A stretch of DNA of 64,000 nucleotides from Chionoecetes opilio. Its lineage: Eukaryota > Arthropoda > Malacostraca > Decapoda > Majidae. Below the pieces are notes generated by a model, which worked only from the letters and a program-made list of their open reading frames with translations, ran no database searches and was not told the origin of the DNA. A program made the translations under genes and the position numbers. The stretch is taken from assembly GCA_016584305.1 (NCBI GenBank), contig JACEEZ010022673.1, positions 1 through 64,000 on the forward strand, written 5' to 3'. Numbering within the stretch: position 1 is the stretch's first letter; every line of letters begins with the position of its first letter. Below are positions 31,430 to 44,785 of this stretch, piece by piece.

Positions 31430-34400
31430 GGGGTTATTGACGACTCGCTTACATAAGAGACGTGAAAAGTAAAACTACAACAAACAAATTTAGGATAGAT
31501 AAAAATATTTAAAATAACAAAATACATAAAAGAACAAGAGTACATTAAAAAACAATAATAAGTAATATTAAAAAACATCATAAATGTTGAGAGGCCAGCC
31601 TTTCAAGAAGGTATGGACGTCAGGTCCGAGAGAAAACAACTGTCTCCAATGCCAGGGGAGAGACGGTAAGTACCGTCGACCCGCGACACCGACAAAAATT
31701 TTAAAGTAGGTCCAAGGACTGGACACTCCGACCAGCAAGTGGCAGCATAGTTAAGGGGACAAACAATCATCACAGTAAGGAGGTGGCCCCCTCCTCATAA
31801 CGGAACCCACTGATATATAGGCGTTCGTGGACAAATAAGCAATCGTCAAGGACAGTCTCCCATCTCCGGAGAGACCGCATTAACCTCCAGTCCTCGATAC
31901 TTGGCGGATGTGCGCAGTTTCTTTTGCCCTGATAGTAATCCAAAGTTCCTGCCACAACTTGGTGTGTGAACTGATCGATGGATGCCGAGCCGTAGGTCAC
32001 CGTAGCCGGACTGCAAAACGTGATAGAGCTGGTTTTCTAGCTGCAGCTTTGCCAAGGCATCAGCTTCCTCATACGGCAACACCTACATGTGCCGGTACCC
32101 AACCAAAAGCTGACCGTACGGTTGTGGGCCTCTCTGAGCAGATAAATGCGCATGCTTCAGGGATGGCGATGACCAGCGGAGGGGAGAGTTATAATACATA
32201 GTGATTGAAGAGCCACTACAAAGAATCACTAAAAATTTCGTAAAAGAGACATTGGAAGAGACACGCGAATACCATGAGAGCATATAAAATAGCACTTATT
32301 TCAGCCGTTAAAAACAGATGAACACTTGGAAGGCTGACGCCTTTGTTGAACGAGGGATACGACACAGTATCACTCCTTGTCGGTCTGATTTGGAACTATC
32401 AGTAAGACAGGGACCGAACTCTGATGTGTGCACAAAAGTGGTCTAATGAACGCTCAGCCTAAGGAGGTAACGACCTTTTGAGAGCGAAGGCTTTACAGAA
32501 GGACACTTCTGGAGACACCATGGAGACCTGTCGTAGGCTATTTTGGGGGGGGGGGAGGGCAGATCCGTTAAGCAGGAAGGATAGGATCTCCATAATAGCT
32601 GTCAATCGGAAACCAAGGGGCTGGTAAGCTTCTGCAGCCACATGTAAAGTTGCGACCTGAATCACAGACCACCGCACGCCAAGCTATTGAGTCAGCGGAG
32701 GCGTTGGAGGCGATAACCAACATCGTAACATGAGGACTGGCGTGCCAGACTAATGGGAGGACACCAGCATTTCACTTTAGATATTTAGGATGGGAGATGA
32801 CCTGAACCAGGTCAGAAACGAATGGTGCCAGTACGGACCACCAAGCATGATGTACGTAATATACAACATCCGCAGTCGAGTGGGGTGCAGAGGGTTACAC
32901 TTCACTCTCATATTCAAGCTTCGAGAGGAGAAGTGAGCGGTGAAGATAGAGGGATGTGTAGCGCGATCAGCCCCCAGCTGGTGTGCGAGAGGACTTCAGT
33001 AGATCCACGGTCCGGAGGTGACAGGCAGTCTTGAGAGCACGAAGGTGAGGTACTCAAGTCAGTATATTGTCACAAAAATGAGTCCTAAAAACCGGAGTCT
33101 CCTTCCCTACATGGTATTCTCTTATCGTAAAGATACAGGTCGGGGTCGGGATGAATCGCCACGGGTTCTGATAGAAAATGACCGCTACAGTCTTCGTTGG
33201 AGTGGAAAAACCGAAGCCACGATTCGTCGTCCATTCACAAACTTTATCAATAGCAACGTTAAGTCTTCTCATCTGCAATACCGGACATCCTCGGCAGCAG
33301 CAAAAAGAGATTGATAAATCAATCCACGTATATGTACTAACAATCCTCTGGCAGTACATCAACAATTACATGATGGCCACAGCGACAGAGTACACTCAAG
33401 ACGCTACCTTGGGGATGCCACCTGGAAGCGGGGGTTTCAGAAGACAGTATGGTTCGCCAACTCGAAGCTGTCTAAGGAACCGTTGGCTGTAGGAAACTCT
33501 GGAGGATCCAGGCAAAACGACCTCTTAGCCCAAACTCATACAGAGATTGCAAATATACCGTGTCTCCAAGCGTTGTCGTAAGCCTTTTCAAGTACGAAAA
33601 ATATGGTCACATGGTGTTGTCGAGAGGCAAAGGCCCCGCATATGGATGACTTAAGGAAATAAAGCGCTCCGTAGTAGAGTGATGCTTACGGAATCCACAA
33701 GAGACGGGAGAAAAAGTGTTCCCGTTCCAAAAACCATACTAGTAGAACTATTTACCATTTTTTCGAAGAAAACTTACACCACACATGACGTTCATGGGCC
33801 GGAAATTTAGTCGGTAGTGAGGGTCCTTCCCAGGCTTAGGGATCGGATCACCACCGCCAAACCCAGCTACTTGGGAGGTTCCTTAAATCCAGATCCTATT
33901 ATAGATGGATGAGCTCAACAGAAATCTAGAGCCTCATTCTTAGATGAAGAGCATCCCATATGGTACATCATCTTGGCCCGGGCAAGTGTCAGCGCAATAC
34001 CTTCATGTTGATATATAGTCACTAGTGTAAAAAGAACATTGTAAGATCCCCGCGCCCTAGATGAAAAAAGTCTATGCCACTCTGTTCTTGTCGCAGGTCG
34101 TTCCTAGCACTTGGAGACGCAAGCTCTCTGCGTCACTGACACAAAATGGTTCAATCAAATTCCTCTGTACAGTCAAGGGATCTGCATAGGGTCTCCATTA
34201 TCGATAGAACTGAGGGGAGGAGGGATAAACTTCACCTTCATTTTTCTCACTCTTTGGCCAATGGATACCGGGGTAGATGCACAGATGTACTATATAAAGC
34301 CCTCCAAGAGGAGTGACGAGCCTCTTTCATAAACAGCCAACAAACCAACCCCACTTCCGCCCCCTGTCGTAATCTAGCTCTTGACTCTGTGAAAGATAGT

Positions 34401-35300
34401 TTTAGGTCCTACTGAAGTTTGGCGCGAGACGTATGCGTTTCAGCACGCGGGAGTGACTCCGCGCTTGCCGTACAGATCCTGATTCCACCACGGAACATGC
34501 GGCGAGAGAAAGATCAGATGTGCGGGGGATGCTAGCGAGGCTGCAAAATGGAATTCGAGACACAAAGTAATCTACGGCATCATCTATTGTTGAAAGTCAT
34601 CTATATGCTGTTCAAAAAAACACAAGCCTTTGAAAGCCCCACCAGTCTGCACGAGAGAGTCACCATTTTGGGAGAATCGGGCAAGGGGGCGAGGACACTG
34701 CTTTAAGTAGAGGGATAATGGTTCACTTCTCGAAGAGAATCGGCCACCTCCATGAAAGGTCGAGGGCGACCTGTGGACTGCAGGGGTGATAGGTCAATAG
34801 CAGTCAATGTTCCCGTCTGCGAATGAAAGTGTAGGTTCTACCGTGTTTAATATATTAGGTTTGTTGCCATTATAAAAGTACCGAGAGAATCACCGCGACG
34901 ATTTCTGGGAATCTCCCGTAAAGAAAATTCCGCCCATCATGTCCCAAGGAGAAAAAATGGACGGGGAAGTGGCGCGATAAGATCCTCAAATCTTGCGAGA
35001 GGTATGTCCGTCATTGGAGGTAGATATATTGACAGGACAGTGAGGTCTGTGCAGATGGGATACCGACCTGCCACAGTCTGCTAGGGGTGAGTGCAGCGGG
35101 GAGACAGTTAGGGGGGGACCATCCCGACGATGGTAAAGGCCACATCCACCACTTAAAAGCCACCACCTGCTGGAGGGTGGTGTGGGGAAGGATATAAAAC
35201 CTGTCGGGCAGAGACACCTCCTGCCCTATCATTGTTTCTTGTAAAACAGATAATTTCTGTCCAATCGTTGATGAGAGAAGGAACTATATTTTGTTTCCAA
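31430..35300 (-). pseudogene. Decayed I/jockey-group LINE
   Basis: On the minus strand, broken pieces follow LINE domain order. Endonuclease: KWWMWPLPSSGWSPPNCLP (about 35140) and a DLSWRWPILF segment (about 34700). Reverse transcriptase palm and beyond: RRLNVAIDKVCEWTTNRGF and STPTKTVAVIFYQNP (about 33280-33170), a CCIL...VRTGTIRF stretch, then TLHVAAEAYQPLGFRLTAIM (about 32640). RNase H end: EEADALAKL (about 32047-32073). C-terminal domain: PEMGDCP...GGGHLL (about 31860-31780). The 3' UTR ends near 31430 with CCGCAGTGCGGCGCTTAAAA. It is saturated with stops. It is more AT-rich than the LINE at 23734-30250 and clearly a different family. The 5' gag part may extend to about 37160 but I cannot demonstrate it. 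Confidence 0.65.
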
Positions 35301-38300
35301 TTTTGCACCGTAACAGTAATAGTCAGAAGTTATTCAAATGCGGAGGATTGAAAGATGTTATTTCGTCGGCGATGGAAGATGAATGCAGTAGGAATGGATT
35401 ACGGCTTTGTAGACACGCAGGCTGCTATTGTGAAAAAGACATAACACGTTTTGCGGTTATTAGAAGCATGGTAGACTACATGTTGTGACATTAGCTTCTT
35501 AGCTGTTGATTTGGGCGTATGTGTTAGATCTCTGGGTGGATGGTGAAATTGGGGTCTCATACGAGGACCCGCGGCAGTAGTAGAGCCCGTAATGTCCCCA
35601 CCAAAGATGACAGATATTTACTGACAGAAGAGATTTAACCAGCTTGAGTAGTTTACTGGATAGCCACCGACGAGGGTACAGGGCGAAGATTGCATTAGCA
35701 GCGATGGCTTATCCACAGCCTTGTGTACCTGTCCATAGTATGTTTTTTTGCACGAATCACATCCGCGATCTTTCGCAGCCGATCACGCGTGTGTAGCGCT
35801 GTTTCGCTACCGCTTCAGGCAGGGTCGATGCCCGTCTGGTTCGCCTCTCCGCCCCATGGGTCCCCGACAGGTGGAAGTGAAGTATATAGCTGAGGAAAGC
35901 GACGTCAGTACTCCACACACCTAATTCAAGTAGGGTTGAGATCGTTTACGCAAGTGCAATCACACCACCTCATGCATCAGTCAATAGAAGATGGGGTTAG
36001 CCCAGGAGGGAACGGCACCCAATGACTCTTAAGGACTCATTGTGAAACTGCGAGTTCGCTTCTGTGAGACTCCCTATTAGGATGGGGTTATTGGGAGCCT
36101 CTAGAGGAGGAGTCACTAAAGTAATTTTTCCCCGCTAGTGCGGCATGCACATACACGTGAGGTGGTTGAGGCTAATTATAGAGAGAGGCAGCAAGAGTCC
36201 CACTGAGTAGCAGGTCATATTAGCGAGAACTTATTCATTCACTGGTTGGAGGATGGATTATACGGTATAGAGAAGGTGGTGTGGTGGCTGGAAATACTGC
36301 GTCACACAGACCAGAAAAGACAGCAAGAGCTGATTAGGGAGTCTTTTAGAAAGAAGCAGCAGCCATCGCGGATGCGTTTAGGTCCTGCTTCCTCCCCCCA
36401 CGCCTCTCTGCGGTGTCTGTGGGAAAGTTTATCTTCTGGCCAGCCTCGCCAAGGACTGATGAATTTGGGAGTTGGCCAAATAAAGGAATGTCTTCTTTTA
36501 ATTTGTAAGTCCCACAGGTCGGGAACTCGGTGGGTGAATCAACACGGCAGTCAGAAGCAGAGTAGGGAGTGACGTACAGTCAACTGTGGGCATGGGAACC
36601 CAAACGCCGAGCACGGACCACAGCGAGGATGGGGACTTACAAAATGTTTTGCCGTTGCCCAAAAGCTGTAGCACTCAAGCACTGCATAAGGCGTTACCAA
36701 AGGCTTACTCTTAGAGAACCAGGGCGACCAGATCCTGATCGGAATCGGGGAGATGAGGCAGACTGAATATGCGTAGAATAGAAAGTTATTATCCAGATCA
36801 GTTTTTGCTCCTCTGAACCTTATAGACCGTGTTGACCTAACTTTCCGGGCACATGTTTAGTATTTTCGTGCCTGCCGAAAACTCATCAAAGGTAAACGGT
36901 CGTAGGTTGTAGACTACGCCTTTGCTGTACTTAAATTTTGGAATGAGGTGTGATGGTATCAAAAATGCTGTCATCGGTGATGGCTGCATTGTGGGTAAAG
37001 CATCCGAGCCTGAAGTAAGAGTCCTTGGCATGGATTAGAACGCACCCTGCCCATTAACCTGTTTTTCGGTGGCCTTCCGGGATCATTCCAATTTCTGTTC
37101 TCCAAATACCGCGCCCGCAAAGGAAAAAGTGCCAAAATTCTCCTTATAATAATCAACGTACCAAGAAGGGGTAGGGGAGGTGGAGCAGATGCATAGGTTT
37201 CCTCAAAAGTGTTGGGGATGTAGTCATCAGGGCCGTCTCAACATTTACAGAGCGAAATAGTTACGGCTCTGTAATGTCTCGCTCAATTTCATACTTTGTG
37301 GTTCCTCACATCAAAGCAGGAGGATCTGCAGATCTGCCTGATGCACAGCAAAATCTTATGCAGCAGCACCTATTGTTGTCATTGTCATCAATAAATAAGA
37401 GCGGATGCGGCGACCCCACACCATAAGCCTTGAAAATATTAGGTATTGCTCTGTAAGACAATTAAGGCATGGGACACGTTGGATCGAAGCAAGCGTCCTC
37501 CAACGTAGAAGTGCCCTTAGGGCCAGGCTCGTCTCTCAAATCCCTATCTGCGCCCTGTGAAGCGGGGAACCCGGCAGACCGGGGATCTCGAGGTAGGAAG
37601 GGGCGGCTGCCCGCTTCGTGCCAACCGGTCGGCGCCTGGAAAGGCGGCCAGAGTGGAATGTGAGAGGATCAATGGGGAGATGCAGATCGAGACAGCGGAA
37701 CCGTCAGGAGAGAGGCCGGCCCGGGGTTAAATTTTAGCTTGATGACATAATACAAAATTACTTCACTTCCACACGCACCACCCACACACGGAGGCCCAAA
37801 GAGGGGAAGCTGTCTGTTGGGGGAAAGGACCTCACCCAAACAGCTCCAGGGGTTGCGGGGAAGTATACGCTTCGGTTGCCTGGTGGTGTGGTGGCAGCCC
37901 GCGGGACCGATGCGGTGCACACCAGGCAAACGCTTCCGCTTGGCCTAGCCAAAGCTATGACAGCGATTGATCCACGGGGCCCACACTGGACCTCCCGTCT
38001 TACACCAACCCCATACCAAAGGAGCGTTTGCCCACCGAAGGGGGAACTACAAACCGCCCAACGGTGGACTCAACTCCCAGATAGAGGGTTGCGCGCGGGG
38101 AATATACGGGAGCATGCACGGCAAACACGTGGGGAGCGGGCGTTGATGAAGTTAAAAGGAAGAGAAGAAGAGTGAGACGGAAGAGAAGGGTCTCACCGGG
38201 CTAGAATCGCCCTTAAGAAAGGAGAGAAAGGGGGAGGAAAGCATTAAAGGCAACAATACTGAAGGCTCCACTCCCAGGACGAAGGGGCAGCGCTGGTCCA

Positions 38301-38743
38301 CGAGGCCGACGGCGCACCGAAAGACACCAACCAATGGGCAGGACAGGCCACGAGCAGATAGGTTGGCGCCGTCGACCACGTTCAAGCCCCGCGACCACGA
38401 CAAGGTGGACTCCCACAGCGGGGTTTTATGAAAAAAAAACAGACAGGAAATGCTTAAATATGCCGGTGTTATTATTTGGCTGTCTCAGGCGTGAATCCTG
38501 AAAAAGTCGTATTTTGTCAGGTAATATCTCTATATATAGACTTGTCAAGGCACACAATAGGCATGTACATACCAGCTACATTCGTATAAAACGATGATTG
38601 CAGCGTTCATGACAATTAGGAAGTGTTAATCTGTGTGACAGCCCGCACTCGAATTCAAAGTCTCCTTCATGGGGAAAGATACAAAATTGTGTTAATATTT
38701 GCATTATACACACACAGTGTTAGAGCCAAAAGGGCCAAGCAAG
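35301..38743. other. Unassigned; possible LINE gag remains
   Basis: The stretch probably continues older retroelement debris but has no motif I can name. 37450-38420 is much more GC-rich than its surroundings; open frames there (for example 37669-37929 and 37758-37952 minus, 37876-38175 plus) overlap on both strands, as expected from GC-rich sequence. 36246-36572 (plus, 108 codons) is unassigned. Confidence 0.4.
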
Positions 38744-38852
38744 GTGTAATAATGGACGAGAGTTTCACGGTCGTTTTCAGAGACACCAACTATTTTTTCT
38801 TGGCCTACAATAGGTGCTTGTTCTAATGGTGATTGTTTTATTTTGCGCAAAC

Positions 38853-38887
<35 letters not shown>

Positions 38888-39100
38888 AAACCTAACCTAA
38901 TCTTATGTTTTAATGAAACCTAACCTAACCTAACCTTATAGGTATTAAAGAAACCTAACCTAACCTTAACCACAAAATATACTTTTTTTTTCGGTTTGCG
39001 CAAAATAAAACTAGCACCATTAGAACAAGCACCTATTATAGGCCAAGAAAAAATAGTTGGTGTCTCTGAAAACGACCGTGAAACTCTCGTCCATTATAAC
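38744..39100. repeat. Fold-back element with (CCTAA)n in its loop, copy 2
   Basis: Second copy of the 23146-23517 family. Arms are 38744-38853 and 38992-39100 (AATGGACGAGAGTTTCACGG and its complement). The loop has a 33-base A run and CCTAACCTAACC tracts. Confidence 0.85.
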
Positions 39101-39197
39101 CAAGTAAGGTCCTTATTAGTGGTCTTTTTTCCTCCAGACCTTCACAGATACCTCTAAAACGTAATTTTAAAGTGGACGAGAGATGCTCCCTAACTCC

Positions 39198-39480
39198 TAC
39201 CCGGTTATAATGGACAAGAACTGCGCGGTCGCAACCGCCGTTACCACTTACGTTTTTAATAATATATTTTGCTCAATATACTGTGCAGTATTAATCCACT
39301 TCCGCGTAACCACTAATTTTAGGCAATGAAATTTTTTTTTTTTTTTTTTTTAGTAGCTAACTCCTTGTCTTGTTATTGGTTTTTTTTGTCTGGATGCCTC
39401 AGCGCGATAATACAATTATTATTATTATTATTAACCAGTGTCTCAGAAAATGACCGCGCAGTCCTCGTCCACTTTTACTC
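39198..39480. repeat. Related MITE (GGACAAGAACTGCGCGGTC ends)
   Basis: Left end GGTTATAATGGACAAGAACT (about 39201); right end GACCGCGCAGTCCTCGTCCA (about 39450-39470) in inverted orientation. It contains a 22-base T run and an ATT array. The same terminal motif recurs at 44755 and 54856, defining a family related to the fold-back copies. Confidence 0.6.
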
Positions 39481-39992
39481 CTAGCCGTTTCCTCTTTGTG
39501 TTTCTGTTGTCATTATCTCGGTGCAACCTTATTGCCCATACGTGTCGTTCTCCTTTTTCTTTTTTCTCTTGTTATTTGAACTTGAAGCAGTGTCGGAAAA
39601 TTTAGACTTCTGCGTGAAATGTATGGTTAAAGTAACACATCTTGAATTTCTGCATGTTAGGAAAACCAATATAACTATACTACTCTGCACAAACTGTTCA
39701 TTCTGGACAAGTTCCTCAGCATGATGTTAAAATATGTCCATTAGTGAAATTATCTGTCATTTGAACACTTTTTTTCTAAAAACTCGTGGACCCATTTGCT
39801 ACTAATGTCTTAAAGCTGTTACTAGTGGCCATTACATAACCAGAGCAAAATTGTTAGTTTTGTTAAGATTAATATTTTATTTATAGGTTCTCATGTGGAC
39901 AGTGACCTGGGACTTAACCCCTTCACTGCGGCTGGTACAAATACGGTCTCTCAGCTATCTAAGGTTCACTGCGGCTGGTACATATAGTTTCT
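39481..39992. other. Unassigned
   Basis: No gene recognised. TTCACTGCGGCTGGTACA is repeated at about 39923 and 39966, just before the LINE insertion. Confidence 0.5.
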
Positions 39993-40005
39993 GTATTTAA
40001 ACTCT

Positions 40006-42560
40006 CATTGGGGGATAGAAACTCTCATAAACACTCTCGAAGGGGACACACTCATTGTCTTGGGCGACTTCAATGCTACTACTGGCACTGTAGGAGATGG
40101 CTACGAGTTATGTGTTGGTCCCCATGGCTCCGGTACCAGAAACACCAACAGTTCTCTGCTTCTGAACTTTGCAAGATCCAGAAGGTTGAGAATTGCAGGT
40201 TCTTGGTATCAGAGGCCAGAGCTGCACCGCTGGACATGGTATAGTAATGCCGGAGGGGTAGCTAAGGAGATCGACCACATCCTCGTTAGTACTCGTTGGA
40301 GGATCCTCCAGAACTGCAGGGTTTACCGGAGTGCTGAGTTCTTTGGAACAGATCACAGACTTGTTGTTGCTACACTTAAGCTTCATGTCAAGTCCAGAAG
40401 AATCTCAAGAGGTAACCATACTGTGTTTCATCTTGAGAAACTGAAGGACTTGACATGTGCTCATGAGTATGCGGTGGCAGTCTCAAATCGGGTTGATGTG
40501 CTTGGTGCTCTCGGGGACCCTGTAGAACTGTGGGATACCTTCAAACGTGAAACTCTACAGGCTGCCAAGGAGTGTATTGGGGAGGGCCCGAGGTCAAGGC
40601 GTGGTTTTGTCTCGACGGAGACGCTGGAGAAAATCGAGGAGAGTCGCGCTGCCAGGCTGGCTGGGAACCGGGACCAGCACAGGGCTCTGTCACACCGGAC
40701 TAGAACCCTCCTGAGGAGAGACAAGAGAGGTATGTCAGGAGTCTCGCTGAGGATGTCGAGGGTCATTTGAACGCTAATAACCTCCGACCCGCCTACCGAG
40801 CCCTAAAGAAGCTCCGTTCCAAGTCTCCTTCTCGGGCGAGTGCTATTCGAACAGCAGATGGGCGCCTCGTGTCGGACATGGATGGGCAGATGGCTCGTTG
40901 GGCTGAGTACTTTGGGCAGTTGTTCACGGTGGACCCTCCAACTGAGCAGCTTCACACCACTGGGTTACAGGCAGTGGATGCCGATCCTCCCATTGACGAA
41001 ACCGCACCCTCTCTTGACGAAGTCAGAGAGGCTGTAGCAAAGTTGAGGGGTGGAAAAGGCAGCTGGTGTTTGTAATATCAGTGCGGAGCTCCTCAAAGCG
41101 CTGGGGGTGAGGCCATGATCCGCGGGTTGCATGCTGTCCTGACTGCCGTGTGGCAATCAGGTACCATTCCTCCTGACTGGAAAAGGGGGCTGGTCGTCCC
41201 TATCTGGAAAGGGAAAGGGGACCGTCAGGACTGCAACAATTACCGCGGTATTACACTGCTCAGCGTACCAGGCAAGGTGCTTGCCCATCTATTACTGACA
41301 CGGATTCGCAGTCATCTGGTGAAGCATCAGAGACCTCAGCAGTCTGGGTTCACGCCTGGTAAGTCAACAACGGACCGTATCCTAGCGCTTCGTGTCCTGG
41401 TGGAACGCCGACGTGAGTTTCGACAGGGGATGCTTGCAGCCTATGTTGATCTCAAGAAGGCGTTTGACTCAGTGCATCGTGAGTCACTCTGGGATCTTCT
41501 GCGACTTCGAGGGATTCCTGCAAGGACTATTGGTTTGATAACTGGTCTGTATTCTGGGACTGAGAGTGCTGTGAAGTGTGGGGCAGGTGTATCCAGCTTC
41601 TTTCCTGTGAATACAGGAGTGAGGCAAGGGTGCGTCCTTGCCCCATCACTTTTCAACGCTTGTATGGACTGGGTATTGGACAAGGTTGTAGATCAAAGTG
41701 ATTGTGGAGCATCCGTCGGCAACACCAAGATCACTGATCTTGTATTTGCCGATGATGCAGTAATCTTTGTTGAGTCGCTGAGGTCCTGGTGATGGCTCTC
41801 GAGGCTCTGCACGAGGAGGCAAGCCTTTGGGACTTGAGGTCTCCTGGCTCAAGACCAAGGTCCAGGTGTTTGGAGACTTACTAGATGAAGCAGTACAGTC
41901 TGTTCATGCGTGTGGTGAGGACATTGAGATCTTGGAAAGTTTTACATACCTTGTTAGCGCAGTCCATAATGACGGCGGGTCACGTCAAGAAGTCTTACGG
42001 CGGATTGGCATAGCCCACGGTGTTATGGACTCGCTCAGCGGGAGTATTTGGCGTTGTCGGTACCTGTGCAGAAGGACAAAGATCTGGATCTTCAAGTCGC
42101 TTGTGATTCCTGTCTTACTCTATGGTTGTGAGACATGGACACTAAATAGTGACTTGAAGAGACGAATCAATGCCTTTGGTAATAAGTGTCTTCGCAGAAT
42201 CATGGGGTATCGCTGGGATGATTACGTGTCAAATCAGCGATTGCACCGTGAGACTGAATCGAGACCTATTACCTGCATAGTCCGTCAGCGGCAACTTCGG
42301 CTATATGGACATGTGGCACGCTACCCTGAAACCGATCCTTCCCATCGGGTTGTATCTGTAAGAGACAATCCGGCGTGGAAGAGGCCAAGGGGGCGCCACA
42401 AGGCTCGTGACTGGGGCAAGTTGATGTTTCTTGTCGAGAGCTGCTTGGTATGGGAAAGGAGCCTGCATGGGAACTCGCGCGTGGTGACCCCCGGGAGTGG
42501 CGTCGTAGGGTGGGCGAGGCGACGCGCCCCCCGGCGTATGCCCCCAATGATTGATTGATT
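40006..42560 (+). mobile_element. RTE-like LINE, copy 2, with target duplication
   Basis: A 5'-truncated LINE bounded by a 13-bp target-site duplication, GTATTTAAACTCT, at 39993-40005 and 42561-42573. The 3' end is a short ATTG repeat (AATGATTGATTGATT), as is usual for LINEs that end in microsatellites. The sequence closely matches the two halves of the copy interrupted by element B, which makes this the reference for that insertion's empty site. Confidence 0.9.
40012..42558 (+). pseudogene. Endonuclease-reverse transcriptase of RTE-like LINE
   Basis: Order of domains: endonuclease C-terminal half with LGDFNATTGTVGDGY (40060-), EIDHILVSTRWRILQNC and the catalytic-type GTDHRLV (about 40345); linker MARWAEYFGQLF; reverse transcriptase DWKRGLVVPIWKGKGDR, NNYRGITLLSVPGK, GFTPGKSTTDRILALRVL, VDLKKAFDSVHRES, GVRQGCVLAPSLFNACMDW and the catalytic FADDAVIF (about 41746-41770); C-terminal LLYGCETWTLNSDLKRR and RQRQLRLYGHVARYPETD. 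Frameshifts near 40722 (one base lost against copy 1), 41058 (one gained) and 41790-41825 disable it. The N-terminal endonuclease half is missing through 5' truncation. The C-terminal YGCETWTL...LRLYGHV arrangement is common in RTE-like elements. Confidence 0.85.
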
Positions 42561-42573
42561 GTATTTAAACTCT

Positions 42574-44519
42574 GCGCTCATTAATATTGTGGGTAAATAT
42601 TCGCTGTGATAGGCTTGTATGGCAACAGTGTCAAGTGTTGCGATACAATAGAACCTCTTTTTCTGCTTGAGTGAGTTAGTGTGAGTTAGTGGTCAAGCGG
42701 TACAGTACGACGTGTCGACGCTGCCGCGCCCTCTAATTCAATGGCGAGGGAAAATAGTCAAGATATTCAACATATTATTGATGGATGTAAAACAGAAGCA
42801 TGAATTAATGAATGAATGCATGAATGAAGCATTTATGTACCAAAATAAGCTGTATTATGTTTAGAAAGTGGTTTAATTGTGCGTCTGGCATCACGGTCAC
42901 GGCCCTGTTGCTGCACTCTGACGCAACTCCTCACTTAGCTGGTAGCCTCCACCAAGACGAAACATAGATTTTCTGGTATGGAATGAGCATCCTATTCATT
43001 TAGGCACTTTAAATATGATAAGTAAATTATTTTTAATTTTAATTAAATCTGCCGCACAAGGGGGTAGGCCTATTAATTTGATATCAGCAGTGAAGGGTTT
43101 AAGGATATCAATGATGCCTTAGTCCACCCATCTTAGCATGGCAGACGCCCAGCTGCTCGAGTAAGGTCACCTTACCTGCCACAAGAACCAAGTTTTGGTT
43201 AGTATTAAAAATTATTTTAGAATTCCAATACTAATATATATAATTGCATTTAATATTGATATTAATGTAATGTTATTCCCACAATCAGTTTTTTCATATT
43301 AATCCACTGGTAATTTATATGTTAAGGTTTTATAAATAACATACATAATACAATAATATAATATAATACAAAGTACATAATACAGTACTGTGCAATGCAT
43401 ATGGTACTGTGGTGTTTTTCTTTGTGCTGTATTTGGTACTGTGGTATGTTTTTACTTAGTGCTAAGTGTTCTTTTTGCCATTAACCCATAAACCTCGGGT
43501 GACGGTAATTCCCGCCCTATGCTGTCCCGCCAATATTTATACTTTTGTGGCATAATTATTGTGTCCAGTGGGTGACGGCAGTCCTTGCCTTACGTTTCAC
43601 TCCACCTCCCACAGCACAGCTGTCCACGGTGATGGAATGACGTGCTGTGAATGATAGCCACTTCTCTGCATGCATTGAGGAAGGTGCCTGTGGTGGCGCA
43701 GGGCGAGATGGAGACTCAGATCCCGGTCAACTGTACCCTCACGAACAGGTGCGCCTGGTGGGCCAAAAATATCACCTCTTCCCAACATCATAGCTCCGCC
43801 GTGCTGCAACTTAGAAGTAGGGATGTACCAGATATCGGGTTGCTATCTGGCCTGTTTTGTACTGTCTGGTATCCGGCTATCGGGTCTTTCTTGAAATATC
43901 TGGCCGGATTGCTGGATATTGCCTTAAATGTCTTCCTACTTACCTATACTACAGGTCAAATTTGCTTCTTTTCCTATGAATTTTTCTCCCACAAATGGCA
44001 ACTCTCGACACCCAATTCAAATAGTTAACGTATATTAAGAAAGCAAAATAATGCAAATTTTCCGGAATTGGAAGTATTCCAACAACTCAGATCCAACAGT
44101 CTGTAGGCATTATTAGTGTTGATTGAAGAAAGAGTTTTCTCATAATTTCTTTCATAACGCTGCATGATTTTTAAGTTATATATTAATTTTCCATGATATT
44201 GCAATTCTCTTTTTTCAAGCAATTTAATTAATTATCCAATAGAATGCATTTTCATTCAGAATCTTATCATTGAGAAAGTATTTAAGATTTTATTTATTAT
44301 ATACTGTAATTTCTGCCCTATATTGATTTAAGGATCCAGAGGCCAAGAAACCCTATAGGAGGGTAAGTTCATAATCTCGCATTGTTAGGTTAGATTTGGT
44401 TAGGTTAGGGTAATAATCCTCCCTGCAGGGCGGGGCAGAGTGAACGGTGGGTGGGTGGGCGGATCGAGTGGTGGGCGGGCGGGCTAATGCGGGGCGGGGC
44501 GGGGCGGGGCACACTTGTT
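42574..44519. other. Unassigned
   Basis: Mostly AT-rich. A GC-richer island at about 43560-43810 has a 125-codon frame (43651-44028) and an overlapping opposite frame, neither recognised. A short TTAGG-like tract lies at about 44385-44410. A G-rich run of GGGGC units (44489-44512) could form a quadruplex. Confidence 0.45.
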
Positions 44520-44524
44520 TTCGT

Positions 44525-44785
44525 ATAATTCCGTCACTTCCCTGGTTTCTGAGACACTGACTATTATTTTCTGGCCAAGTTTTAGTGCTTTTTCTGATGG
44601 AGATACATTGTTATCAATGAAAACGGCGACCCGAGGATTTGGTGATGAAAATAATTTAAAAAAGAAGTTTTATTGGGTTTCCGGAAAATGAAAATACCTC
44701 CATCTGAAAAAGCACCAATTTTAGGCAAGGAAAACCTAGTCAGTGTCTCAGAAAATGACCGCGCAGTCCTCGTCCATTTTTACCG
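44525..44785. repeat. Fold-back MITE (TTTCTGAGACACTGACTA ends)
   Basis: The left arm TTTCTGAGACACTGACTATT (about 44548) and AGTGCTTTTTCTGATGGAGA (about 44582) are complementary to the right arm CCTCCATCTGAAAAAGCACC (about 44698) and TAGTCAGTGTCTCAGAAAAT (about 44737). The right end continues GACCGCGCAGTCCTCGTCCA, as at 39450. The right half is repeated at 54740-54885. Confidence 0.7.

Noticed and set aside
43807..43940. hAT-like start AGGGATGTACCAGATATCGG
   Set aside because: No inverted partner or flanking duplication found nearby; could be chance.
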